Below are positions 56,393-64,000 of a stretch of 64,000 nucleotides of DNA, piece by piece. Every line of letters starts with the position of its first letter. Within the stretch, counting starts at the first letter, position 1. The stretch lies in NCBI RefSeq assembly GCF_046545555.1, contig NZ_JBHZTH010000002.1, positions 248,001-312,000 on the forward strand, given 5' to 3'. This DNA comes from Winogradskyella sp046545555. GTDB lineage: Bacteria > Bacteroidota > Bacteroidia > Flavobacteriales > Flavobacteriaceae. The translations under genes and the position numbers were made by a program. The notes under the pieces are model-generated. The model was not told the origin of the DNA, made no database searches, and saw only the letters and a list, made by a program, of their open reading frames with translations.

Positions 56393-56515
56393 GGAATAAT
56401 CAATTAAAGCTAAAATATTAATTTGATTAATATATACAAACGTAAAATCGAGATTATTTTATTTAACAGTCTAATTCCTTTAATGTTATGTCAATGAAAA
56501 ATAATTGTAAAAGAA

Positions 56516-56546
56516 TTGTATTTTTTCATTTGGTATGTTAACTTTG
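56516..56546 (+). promoter_or_regulatory. Bacteroidota-type promoter of the zapA unit
   Basis: TTG at 56516-56518 and TAACTTTG at 56539-56546 are 20 bases apart, matching the -33/-7 pattern well. The start codon of the coiled-coil gene lies 24 bases further on. Confidence 0.65.
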
Positions 56547-56570
56547 TTTCAACAGTATTGAATTACTTTA

Positions 56571-56861
56571 ATGAGTAAAATAGAAGACATTGTTGATGCT
56601 TTAGAAAACAAGATTAGTAAGGTCTTGCATAAGCAAGAAGTCTTAAAAAAGACAAATGCTAGCTTAACTGAAAAATTAGAGCAGCAACAGCATAAGCTTT
56701 TAATGCAACAAGAAGAATTAGGATCTTGGGCAGAAAAATATGATACACTCAAAATAGCAAATTCAATGCTTGGTAGTGACGAAAATAAGCGAGAAACGAA
56801 GCTCAAAATAAATGCACTTATTAGGGATATTGATCATTGTATTGGTCAAATTTCAGAATAA
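56571..56861 (+). CDS. Coiled-coil protein upstream of zapA (possible ZapB-like role)
   Basis: The 96-residue protein is almost entirely predicted coiled coil: heptad-like DIVDALENKISKVLHKQEVL, then EKLEQQQHKLLMQQEEL. There is no signal or membrane segment. I cannot assign a named family. It lies 19 bases before zapA under the same promoter, and small coiled-coil partners such as ZapB bridge ZapA-FtsZ in other bacteria, so a division role is suggested. That role is inferred from position only. Confidence 0.7.
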   Translation: MSKIEDIVDALENKISKVLHKQEVLKKTNASLTEKLEQQQHKLLMQQEELGSWAEKYDTLKIANSMLGSDENKRETKLKINALIRDIDHCIGQISE

Positions 56862-56880
56862 AGTTGTAAATTTAGATTAA

Positions 56881-57168
56881 ATGTCAAATCAATTAAAAAT
56901 TAAACTTTCAATAGCAAATAGGGTCTATCCATTAACGATAAATCCAAGCCAAGAGGAAGGTTTAAGAAAGGCCACAAAAAAGATTGAGGCTATGATTGGA
57001 CAATTTGAGCAGAATTACTCTGTTAGAGATAAGCAAGATGTTTTAGCAATGTGTGCTTTACAATTTGCGGCTCAAGTAGAGCAAAAATCAATAGATAAAG
57101 AGTATGTTAATGAAGAAGTACAGGATAAGCTTAAAGCTTTAAATGAACTTTTAAAATCTCATATTTAA
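56881..57168 (+). CDS. zapA: Cell division protein ZapA
   Basis: A 95-residue protein with the ZapA head (KIKLSIANRVYPLTINPSQEEGLRKA) and a C-terminal coiled coil. ZapA crosslinks FtsZ filaments at the division ring. The synteny zapA-6S RNA-rny seen here recurs in Bacteroidota, and zapA also precedes 6S RNA in E. coli. Confidence 0.92.
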   Translation: MSNQLKIKLSIANRVYPLTINPSQEEGLRKATKKIEAMIGQFEQNYSVRDKQDVLAMCALQFAAQVEQKSIDKEYVNEEVQDKLKALNELLKSHI

Positions 57169-57198
57169 CTCGCACGTTCTTTAAAATAAAAGGTTACT

Positions 57199-57379
57199 GC
57201 CTACATTAGTTTCATTTTTTGATAAACTCAACGATCAATTCTTTAAAAAGGGTGAGTTGAAGTTGTAAAATCGTGCTGTTAATACGTAAGTATTTAGACA
57301 GATTTTTGATCAGCTTGTTAGCCCTAAACTTGTTTTTAAGGAGTTTATACAAAACCGTAAACTGATGTAGGCTTTTTTT
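57199..57379 (+). ncRNA. ssrS: 6S RNA (6S-Flavo type)
   Basis: The 233-base gap between zapA and rny holds a long-range closing stem: GCCTACATTAGTTT (57199-57212) pairs with AAACTGATGTAGGC (57359-57372) with one wobble, followed by a T run. Inside are further pairable segments (AACTCAAC with GTGAGTT, and others) around an unpaired central region, as in 6S RNA, which mimics an open promoter and binds RNA polymerase. The place beside zapA is the classic 6S locus. The 5' end is set by the stem and may start slightly earlier. Confidence 0.8.
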
Positions 57380-57401
57380 ATATAATAACTAAACAATAAA
57401 C

Positions 57402-58979
57402 ATGGACACTAACACAATCTTATATGTTGTAGGAGGAGTAGTATTAGGAATAATACTAGGATATATTATAGCAAAATCTTTAGCAAAAGGAAATGCCTCT
57501 AAATTAATCTCAAATGCAGAAGGAGAGGCAAAGGCTATTTTGAAACAAGCAAAGGTGGATGCAGATGCTTTGAAGAAAGATAAAATACTACAGGCAAAAG
57601 AAAAATTTATTGAGCTAAAATCAGAACATGAAAAAGTAATTCTGTCTAGAGATAAAAAGATGGCAGAAGCTGAAAAGCGCATCCGAGATAAAGAGTCTCA
57701 AATATCTAATGAATTATCGAAATCAAAAAAATCTAATCAATCGTTAGATAGTAAGATTAAGGATTACGATTTTAGATTAGAATTTTTAGATAAGAAAAAA
57801 GACGAAGTTGAAAAGGCTCATAAAAGCCAAATAAAACAATTAGAGGTTATTTCGTCTTTATCAGCAGAAGAGGCTAAAGAGCAATTGGTGGAATCTTTAA
57901 AAGAAGAAGCTAAGACTGATGCTATGGGCTTTATACAAAACCATATAGAAGAGGCGAAACTAACGGCACAACAAGAGGCGAAGAAAATAATTATTAATAC
58001 AATTCAACGTATTGGTACTGAAGAAGCTGTTGATAATTGTGTGTCTGTATTCAATATAGAATCAGACGATGTAAAAGGTAGAATTATAGGTAGAGAGGGA
58101 AGAAATATTAGAGCGATTGAGGCTGCTACCGGCGTAGAGATTATCGTAGATGATACTCCTGAAGCTATTATTTTATCTTGTTTCGATTCTGTAAGAAGAG
58201 AAATTGCACGTTTATCCCTACATAAATTAGTAACAGATGGTAGAATACATCCGGCTAGAATAGAAGAGGTTGTAAGAAAAACTCAGAAACAGATAGAACA
58301 AGAAATTATAGAAGTTGGTAAGCGAACTGTTATCGATCTCGGAATTCACGGTCTAAATCCAGAATTAATAAAAATGGTCGGTCGTATGAAATACCGATCG
58401 TCTTATGGACAGAATTTACTTCAGCATTCGCGAGAAGTGGCTAAACTCTGTGGTGTTATGGCTGCTGAGTTAGGATTAAATCCAAAGTTAGCTAAACGTG
58501 CAGGTCTACTTCATGATATTGGAAAAGTACCATCTTCAGAAACAGATGTAGAAACACCGCATGCTATTCTTGGTATGCAATGGGCAGAGAAGCATGGTGA
58601 AAAACCTGAGGTTTGTAATGCTATTGGTGCTCACCATGATGAAATTGAAATGACAACATTGTTATCACCAATTATTCAGGTTTGTGATGCGATATCTGGT
58701 GCTAGACCAGGAGCTAGAAGACAAGTTTTAGATTCTTACATACAACGATTAAAGGATTTAGAGGATGTAGCCTTTGGTTTTCCAGGTGTTAAGAAAGCTT
58801 ATGCGATACAGGCTGGTAGAGAGTTACGTGTCATTGTAGAGAGTGAAAAAGTATCTGACGAAGTGGCCGCAGGCTTATCTTTTGAGATTTCTCAAAAAAT
58901 CCAAACGGATATGACGTATCCAGGACAAGTAAAAGTTACTGTTATAAGAGAAACTAGAGCAGTTAATATTGCTAAATAA
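57402..58979 (+). CDS. rny: Ribonuclease Y
   Basis: The 525-residue protein has an N-terminal membrane helix (YVVGGVVLGIILGYIIAKS), a coiled coil to about residue 190, a KH domain (VKGRIIGREGRNIRAIEAAT) and an HD domain with HDIGKV and the AHHDEIE motif. It is a membrane-attached endoribonuclease that starts mRNA decay. It begins 22 bases after the 6S RNA terminator and so may be transcribed partly by read-through. Confidence 0.96.
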   Translation: MDTNTILYVVGGVVLGIILGYIIAKSLAKGNASKLISNAEGEAKAILKQAKVDADALKKDKILQAKEKFIELKSEHEKVILSRDKKMAEAEKRIRDKESQISNELSKSKKSNQSLDSKIKDYDFRLEFLDKKKDEVEKAHKSQIKQLEVISSLSAEEAKEQLVESLKEEAKTDAMGFIQNHIEEAKLTAQQEAKKIIINTIQRIGTEEAVDNCVSVFNIESDDVKGRIIGREGRNIRAIEAATGVEIIVDDTPEAIILSCFDSVRREIARLSLHKLVTDGRIHPARIEEVVRKTQKQIEQEIIEVGKRTVIDLGIHGLNPELIKMVGRMKYRSSYGQNLLQHSREVAKLCGVMAAELGLNPKLAKRAGLLHDIGKVPSSETDVETPHAILGMQWAEKHGEKPEVCNAIGAHHDEIEMTTLLSPIIQVCDAISGARPGARRQVLDSYIQRLKDLEDVAFGFPGVKKAYAIQAGRELRVIVESEKVSDEVAAGLSFEISQKIQTDMTYPGQVKVTVIRETRAVNIAK

Positions 58980-59005
58980 ACAAATTGTTGAAAGAATAGA
59001 CAAAG

Positions 59006-59027
59006 AGCACTTTTATAGTGCTTTTTT
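59006..59027 (+). terminator. Terminator after rny
   Basis: AGCACT (59006-59011) pairs with AGTGCT (59017-59022), followed by TTTTTCTTTTT. The stem overlaps the 3' end of the convergent histidine kinase gene. Confidence 0.75.
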
Positions 59028-60215
59028 CTTTTTAAAAGTTAGGCTAAATGTAGACCCCTTGTTGAGTTCACTGTTTAATTCTATAGTGCCATTTAATGCT
59101 TCAACTTGAGTTTTGGTAATATAAAGCCCAATACCTCTAGAATCTTTTCGTTCGGTTCCATGGAATGTTTGATACATTTCAAATATTTGACCATTATATT
59201 TATTCATATCTATTCCTATACCATTATCAGCTATTAAAATTTTTATTGTGTCTTTGGTATGTAATGACTGAATTAGTATTTGAGATTCTTTATCTGGATC
59301 TGAATATTTGATTCCGTTAGAGATTAGGTTGTAAATAATACTTTCTAAATAAGACTTGTTTGTAATTAAAGTATCATCCATTCTTAAGGCGTTAAAAATT
59401 TTGATGTTTTTGCTCTTTATGTCTACCTCTAGGCTATCTATAATTTTATTGGAACATTCAAAAAGATTAACACGCTCATTAAGTTGATTTATATTGGTTT
59501 TTGATTTTATGCTTATAATATCATCAAGGTCTACAATGGTTGTAGTCAATGAGTCTGAAATTGTAACTAAATGATTTATTAAATCTTTTTTTTCTTCTTC
59601 ATTCTCTGTTTCATCATAAAACTCAAGAATATTTTTAAGATTTCCAATATGCGTTTTTAAGTTGTGCGAGACAATGTGAGTGAAATTGTGAAGTCTTTTA
59701 TTTTGATTTGTTATAAGTTGTAGATTATTCTTTAGTTTGTTTTCATTTGTTTTTCTTAATGTAATGTCTGTATGCGTACCAATAATTCTAGTTGGTTTGT
59801 TGTCATTATCTCTTTCTATGACTTTTCCCTTATCTAATATCCATTTGTAATTACCATTCTTACATAATATTCGGTATTCTATTTCATAGATTTCTAATTC
59901 TCCATTAAGGTGTAATGTAAAGTCACCATCATAGGCAGCTTTGTCTTCAGGATGCACTCTATCGTTCCATTCTTTAGAAATGTTTTTTAATTCACCCGGT
60001 TTGTACCCTATTATATTTATTGATTCTTTAGAATAATATGCCTTTTTAGTTATAGGATTATAATCCCAAAGCCCAATATTTGAAATTTCAAACGCTACTT
60101 TATGCTTGTAATTTTGTAAACCAATTTTGTATTTCTTCTTCTTCTTCCTTAAGCTTGTATTCTTGGTGTAAGAATCTCTTTTAAAGTCTGTTATGTTTAG
60201 CCCCAAAAATTTCAT
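59013..60215 (-). CDS. PAS-domain sensor histidine kinase
   Basis: A 400-residue cytoplasmic kinase without membrane segments. Residues about 38-155 form a PAS/PAC domain (ISNIGLWDYNPITKKAYYSKE, ending RIIGTHTDIT). A HisKA-like helix carries the phospho-accepting His in FTHIVSHNLKTHIGN. The ATPase part has NLISNGIKYSD (N box), IADNGIGIDM (G1) and SRGIGLYITK (G2). No response regulator is adjacent, so it is an orphan here. The signal sensed is unknown. A Lys-rich run follows near residues 23-30. Confidence 0.9.
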   Translation of the reverse strand: MKFLGLNITDFKRDSYTKNTSLRKKKKKYKIGLQNYKHKVAFEISNIGLWDYNPITKKAYYSKESINIIGYKPGELKNISKEWNDRVHPEDKAAYDGDFTLHLNGELEIYEIEYRILCKNGNYKWILDKGKVIERDNDNKPTRIIGTHTDITLRKTNENKLKNNLQLITNQNKRLHNFTHIVSHNLKTHIGNLKNILEFYDETENEEEKKDLINHLVTISDSLTTTIVDLDDIISIKSKTNINQLNERVNLFECSNKIIDSLEVDIKSKNIKIFNALRMDDTLITNKSYLESIIYNLISNGIKYSDPDKESQILIQSLHTKDTIKILIADNGIGIDMNKYNGQIFEMYQTFHGTERKDSRGIGLYITKTQVEALNGTIELNSELNKGSTFSLTFKKKKAL

Positions 60216-60280
60216 GGTAGTATCCTTTTATATAAGACACTATTTATAACTTGTAGTCACTACAATAATAAAAAGTAGAA

Positions 60281-61189
60281 CTATTTTCTAGGATGAAATT
60301 TATTGAGTACTTCGCTTAAATGAGAACGATCGACGTGCATATAGACCTCAGTCGTAGTGATACTTTCATGACCTAGCATCATTTGAATGGCTCTAAGATC
60401 AGCACCATTTTCTAATAAATGTGTAGCAAAAGAATGTCTAAATGTGTGAGGAGATACTGTTTTATTAATACCAGATTTTTCAACAAGTTTTTTAATAATT
60501 GTAAAAATCATAGCTCTTGTTAATTTTTTACCTTTATAATTAAGAAACAAAATATCTTTTGAGTCTGGATGAACGTTAATATGACTTCTTATACTTTTCC
60601 AGATTAAAATATATTTTTCTGTGCTAGATCCGATTGGTACAAATCGCTGTTTATTACCTTTTCCTGTAACCTTTATAAAGCCTTCGTCAAAAAACAGGTC
60701 GGAAATTTTTAATTCTATTAATTCACTAACCCTAAGACCACAGCTATACAAAGTTTCTATAATGGCTCTATTGCGCTCGCCTAAATTTATACTGTTATAT
60801 TGATAACTTAAATCAATTTGAGATATAAGATGGTCAATATCACTAACTGATAAAGTGTCAGGCAGTTTTCTTCCAATTTTAGGGGATTCAATAAGATCTA
60901 ATGGATTGTCTTTTCTGTAATCTTCAAATATCAGATAGTCAAAAAAATTTCTAAGACCAGATATAATACGACTTTGTGATCTTGGATTAATAGTTTTAGA
61001 AATGGTGTATATAAATTGCTTTATAACTTCATTATCTATTTCTAGAGGGGAGACAGAAATTGTATTGTCTTCAAGATAATTAATAAGCTTCTTTATATCA
61101 TAAGAGTAATTATCTATTGAATTACGAGATAGTCCACGCTCAATCAATAAATAGTGTTTGTAGTCCTTAATTGCTTGTAGCCATTTCAT
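60281..61189 (-). CDS. xerD: Tyrosine recombinase XerD
   Basis: A 302-residue protein started at the ATG at 61189 (MKWLQAIKDYKHYLLIERGL), which fits XerD; an ATG at 61216 would add nine atypical residues. The SAM-like N-domain is followed by the catalytic core with Arg in YSCGLRVSEL, the HxxR box in SPHTFRHSFATHLLENG, GH in MLGHESITTTE and the nucleophile Tyr in TEVYMHVDR. XerD resolves chromosome dimers at dif. No integrated element is nearby, so it is the housekeeping enzyme and not a phage integrase. Confidence 0.92.
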   Translation of the reverse strand: MKWLQAIKDYKHYLLIERGLSRNSIDNYSYDIKKLINYLEDNTISVSPLEIDNEVIKQFIYTISKTINPRSQSRIISGLRNFFDYLIFEDYRKDNPLDLIESPKIGRKLPDTLSVSDIDHLISQIDLSYQYNSINLGERNRAIIETLYSCGLRVSELIELKISDLFFDEGFIKVTGKGNKQRFVPIGSSTEKYILIWKSIRSHINVHPDSKDILFLNYKGKKLTRAMIFTIIKKLVEKSGINKTVSPHTFRHSFATHLLENGADLRAIQMMLGHESITTTEVYMHVDRSHLSEVLNKFHPRK

Positions 61190-61408
61190 TAATATATACG
61201 TGCTTTTCAGTTTCAAAAATAAGAGAAAAAACTTCGTTATTTAACGTATTTCTTTAAAATATTGTTAATAACAATAAATTTAAAATGCTTAATATCAGTT
61301 ATTTAATATAAATTATTGTTTAAATTGTTAATAACTATGTTATAATACTTTCTTATTTTAAAAAAAAGGCTTTAGTTTGTAATAATCAATTTTAAAAACT
61401 TAAATATT

Positions 61409-61879
61409 ATGAAAAAATTATTTTTAGCTGCTTTTGCAGTATTTGCATTTGCTAGTATTAATGCACAAGAAGGTTTTAGTGCCAAAGCTGGATTCAACAG
61501 TGTTTCGATCAGTGTATCTGGTGCGTCGGGAAGTGAATCAGGGTTTTACCTTGGTTTAGGTTACCAATTCGAACTAAGTGAAGAATTTGATATTGAACCA
61601 GCAATTTTGTACAGTTCTGTTTCAGATTTAAACTCTCTTTATATTCCTGTAATGGTTAAATATGGTATCTCAGAAGACTTTAGTCTTATGGCTGGCCCGC
61701 AGGTTAACTATCTTTTAGAAGATGTTGAACAAGGTGAGTTTGGTATTGATTTAGGTGCAGGTTTATCGTATAATATTTCTGAAGATTTCTATGCTGAAGC
61801 AAGATATGCTTTTCAAGTATCTAGAGATATAGAGGCAGATATTAATACTTTAACCGTTGGTGTAGGTTATAGATTCTAA
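61409..61879 (+). CDS. Small outer-membrane beta-barrel protein
   Basis: The 156-residue protein has a signal peptide (LFLAAFAVFAFASINAQ) and about eight amphipathic strands (GFYLGLGYQFELSEEFDIEPAI, DFSLMAGPQVNYLLE, ending TLTVGVGYRF with a terminal Phe). It belongs to the porin/OMP_b-brl type. Function is unknown. It has its own terminator. A second barrel protein of the same type lies at 62379. Confidence 0.85.
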   Translation: MKKLFLAAFAVFAFASINAQEGFSAKAGFNSVSISVSGASGSESGFYLGLGYQFELSEEFDIEPAILYSSVSDLNSLYIPVMVKYGISEDFSLMAGPQVNYLLEDVEQGEFGIDLGAGLSYNISEDFYAEARYAFQVSRDIEADINTLTVGVGYRF

Positions 61880-61901
61880 TAGAGATTTTATTCTATAAAT
61901 T

Positions 61902-61931
61902 AAACCGAAGTTTGCACTTCGGTTTTTTTAT
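61902..61931 (+). terminator. Terminator after the first beta-barrel gene
   Basis: AAACCGAAGT (61902-61911) pairs with ACTTCGGTTT (61916-61925) around TTGC, followed by a T run. Confidence 0.9.
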
Positions 61932-61956
61932 GCACTTATTTTAATACCTTTACTTT

Positions 61957-62376
61957 ATGAAGAAACTTATCATTATTAATGGCCCTAATCTAAATTTATT
62001 AGGAAAGCGTGAGCCAGAGATTTATGGAAAAGAAACATTTAACGATTATTTAATTACTTTAAAGAAAAATTATAAAGGTGCTAGCATAGATTATTTTCAA
62101 TCTAATATTGAAGGCGAGCTTATAGATAAAATACAAGAGGTCGGTTTTACTTATGATGGTATTATTTTAAATGCAGCGGCATATACACATACTTCAGTTG
62201 GTATTGGTGATGCTGTAAAAGCTATAGAAACTGCAGTTATAGAAGTGCATATTTCTAATACATTTGCTAGAGAGACATTTAGACATCAATCTTATATTTC
62301 TCCCAACGTAAAAGGTGTTATACTAGGATTTGGGCTTAAGAGTTATAATTTGGCAATTGAAAGTTTTATTTTGTAA
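61957..62376 (+). CDS. aroQ: 3-Dehydroquinate dehydratase, type II
   Basis: A 139-residue enzyme with the type II signature IINGPNLNLLGKREPEIYG (catalytic Tyr in EIYG), the Asn/His pair in NAAAYTHTSVGI, EVHISN and the RHQSYISP loop. It dehydrates 3-dehydroquinate in the shikimate pathway. The next gene starts 2 bases after it, so the beta-barrel gene at 62379 is probably co-transcribed. Confidence 0.96.
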   Translation: MKKLIIINGPNLNLLGKREPEIYGKETFNDYLITLKKNYKGASIDYFQSNIEGELIDKIQEVGFTYDGIILNAAAYTHTSVGIGDAVKAIETAVIEVHISNTFARETFRHQSYISPNVKGVILGFGLKSYNLAIESFIL

Positions 62377-62378
62377 TT

Positions 62379-62852
62379 ATGAAAAAGTTAATTCTGCTAA
62401 TTTGTTTTTTGTCATTAGGACATTTGTTATTCGCCCAAACTCAGTTAGGTATAAAGGGTGGTTTAAATTTTACGTTTTTTAAGGTTACGGAAGGGGGTTT
62501 TGGTACTAATCCAGAATCTGACATAGGCTTTTATGGAGGTGTTTTTGTAGATTTTAAAATTGATAACGGATTTCATATACAGCCAGAATTATTATATAAA
62601 GGTGTTGGAGATTTTGAATTTATAAATGCACCCATCTATTTAAAATACGATATTTACGATTCATTGCATATTCTTGTTGGTCCTAGTTTAAACTATTTCT
62701 TTGATATTTTTAACAATAGCTTTAAAGTAAGAGCTGATGTAAGTTTAGAGTATGATTTTGGTTCAAAATTGAGTGCACATATGAAATATACTTTAGGGTT
62801 TGAAGAACTGTCAGCTGATATTATTTTTATAGGTTTAGGTTATAGACTTTAG
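62379..62852 (+). CDS. Small outer-membrane beta-barrel protein (PorT-like)
   Basis: This 157-residue protein has a signal peptide (LILLICFLSLGHLLFAQ) and amphipathic strands (QLGIKGGLNFTFFKV, GFHIQPELLYKGVGDF, ending ADIIFIGLGYRL). It resembles the PorT-type OMP_b-brl_2 barrels. Function is unknown. It lies 2 bases after aroQ and is followed by a strong terminator. Its layout mirrors the barrel gene at 61409. Confidence 0.85.
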   Translation: MKKLILLICFLSLGHLLFAQTQLGIKGGLNFTFFKVTEGGFGTNPESDIGFYGGVFVDFKIDNGFHIQPELLYKGVGDFEFINAPIYLKYDIYDSLHILVGPSLNYFFDIFNNSFKVRADVSLEYDFGSKLSAHMKYTLGFEELSADIIFIGLGYRL

Positions 62853-62871
62853 ATATTGATAATTAAATAAG

Positions 62872-62907
62872 AAAAGCGAATCAAAACTAATTTTGATTCG
62901 CTTTTTT
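62872..62907 (+). terminator. Terminator between beta-barrel gene and lpdA
   Basis: AAAAGCGAATCAAAA (62872-62886) pairs perfectly with TTTTGATTCGCTTTT (62891-62905) around CTAA. It is symmetric, so it can serve both the plus-strand gene and the convergent lpdA. Confidence 0.92.
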
Positions 62908-62957
62908 ATATTCTATTAACTTTTTTAAAAGTTTAAAAGTTTATCAATTGTCCTATA

Positions 62958-64000
62958 CTACAAGTGTATAACTTCATCGTAAGCAGCAGCAACAGCTTCC
63001 ATTACTGCTTCACTCATCGTTGGGTGTGGGTGTACGGCTTTTAATACTTCATGTCCAGTAGTTTCAAGTTTACGACCTAAAACCGCTTCTGCAATCATAT
63101 CGGTAACTCCAGCTCCAATCATATGACAGCCTAACCATTCGCCATATTTAGCATCAAAAATCACTTTTACAAAACCATCTTTATTTCCACCAGCACTTGC
63201 CTTACCTGATGCAGAAAATGGAAATTTACCAATTTTTACATCTAGTCCTTGTTCTTTTGCTTGTGCCTCTGTTAAACCAACAGATGCAATTTCTGGGGAA
63301 CAATAAGTGCAACCAGGAATGTTACCGTAATCTAGCGCTTCAACATGTTGACCTGCAATTTTTTCTACACATAGAATACCTTCAGCAGAAGCAACATGCG
63401 CTAATGCTTGTCCTGGTGTTACATCACCAATGGCGTAGTAACCTGGGATATTTGTTTGATAATAATCATTAACTAAGATTTTATCTCTATCTACTGCAAT
63501 ACCAACGTCTTCTAGTCCAATATTTTCTATATTAGATTTAATACCAACTGCTGATAATAGGATGTCAGCCTCGAGTATTTCTTCCCCTTTTTTAGTCTTT
63601 ACAGTAGCTTTAACACCTTTTCCAGAAGTATCAACAGAAGTTACCTCTGCAGATGTTTTTATCTTAATTCCAGATTTTTTAAAACTACGTTCTAATTGCT
63701 TTGATACCTCGTCATCTTCAACAGGAACGATTTTATCTAAATATTCTACAATAGTAACTTCTGTTCCCATTGAATTATAGAAATAAGCAAATTCTACTCC
63801 TATCGCACCAGAACCAACAACAATCATTTTCTTAGGTTGCTTTTCTAAAGTCATGGCTTGTCTATAACCTATTACTTTTTTGCCATCTTGTGGTAAACTT
63901 GGCAACTCCCTAGATCTTGCTCCTGTTGCAACAATTATATGATCTGCTGAATATTCAGTACCATCAACATCAACTTTCTTACCAGTTTTTAATTTCCCAT
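62958..64000 (-). CDS. lpdA: Dihydrolipoyl dehydrogenase (5' truncated by window end)
   Basis: The frame runs from 62958 to the window edge at 64000, so the FAD-binding N-terminus with the redox Cys pair lies outside. The visible 347 residues contain HIIVATGARSRELPSLP, the NAD-binding VVGSGAIGVEFAYFYNSMG, YAIGDVTPGQALAHVAS and the C-terminal interface with the catalytic His-Glu pair in HPHPTMSEAVMEA. It reoxidises lipoamide in 2-oxo-acid dehydrogenase complexes and the glycine cleavage system. Confidence 0.96.
   Translation of the reverse strand, partial: GKLKTGKKVDVDGTEYSADHIIVATGARSRELPSLPQDGKKVIGYRQAMTLEKQPKKMIVVGSGAIGVEFAYFYNSMGTEVTIVEYLDKIVPVEDDEVSKQLERSFKKSGIKIKTSAEVTSVDTSGKGVKATVKTKKGEEILEADILLSAVGIKSNIENIGLEDVGIAVDRDKILVNDYYQTNIPGYYAIGDVTPGQALAHVASAEGILCVEKIAGQHVEALDYGNIPGCTYCSPEIASVGLTEAQAKEQGLDVKIGKFPFSASGKASAGGNKDGFVKVIFDAKYGEWLGCHMIGAGVTDMIAEAVLGRKLETTGHEVLKAVHPHPTMSEAVMEAVAAAYDEVIHL

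Noticed and set aside
60281..61189. Phage or island integrase
   Set aside because: Length and motifs fit housekeeping XerD, and no phage genes, tRNA or att-like repeats are nearby.

Overview
The window looks like chromosomal DNA of a marine-type member of the Flavobacteriaceae (Bacteroidota). The DNA is AT-rich, and it carries gldF/gldG gliding genes, a type IX secretion sorting domain, Bacteroidota-restricted families (DUF6048, DUF6452, DUF6768, CCC-motif protein), a zapA-6S RNA-rny locus and TAnnTTTG-type promoter elements. I cannot name the genus. No tRNA, rRNA, CRISPR array or insertion sequence was seen.

Region 1 (1-13691) is a metal-homeostasis island in three same-strand units. Unit A (1-4322) has a truncated TolC-like gene, an HMA-MauE membrane protein, a DUF305 protein, a CusB-like adaptor with a Cys-rich metal-binding segment and a DUF3347 tail, and an HMA lipoprotein. 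It ends in a terminator. Unit B (4433-10898) has a small His/Cys-rich exported protein, a CzcA-type RND pump naturally fused to a TolC-like outer-membrane domain, a lipoprotein adaptor and a Fur-family regulator. Unit C (10964-13691) has a SpoIIAA-like protein, a DUF3703 protein and a PIB-2 type Zn/Cd/Pb export ATPase. Units B and C are each preceded by an almost identical 15-bp palindrome (TGCACTwCCATTGCA) at the same distance from a promoter-like -7 element. This suggests one operator, possibly bound by the Fur-family protein.

Region 2 (14150-27834) is a compact biosynthetic cluster: a CPBP-like membrane protein, a SAM methyltransferase, a 2228-residue NRPS-PKS hybrid (A-T-KS-AT-T-aminotransferase), a 1333-residue NRPS (C-A-T-TE) and an overlapping Sfp-type phosphopantetheinyl transferase. 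By domain logic it loads an amino acid, extends it with malonate, transaminates the beta-keto group, adds a second amino acid and releases the product. The predicted product is a small beta,gamma-diamino-acyl amino acid or a cyclised derivative. This is the best candidate for an undescribed system here.

Region 3 (27930-64000) is mostly core genome: dnaN, gldG and gldF with an extra membrane gene between them, SAM hydrolase, phoH, purC, rlmD, an MscS-like channel protein, an ECF sigma factor with a DUF6768 partner, rocD behind a possible structured leader, small membrane proteins, an Smr protein, a NifS-like desulfurase and a T9SS cargo protein. It continues with two tandem tail-fibre-like paralogues, a TonB-dependent receptor, an M23 peptidase, a coiled-coil gene with zapA, 6S RNA, rny, a PAS histidine kinase, xerD, two small beta-barrel proteins flanking aroQ, and a 5'-truncated lpdA at the window end.
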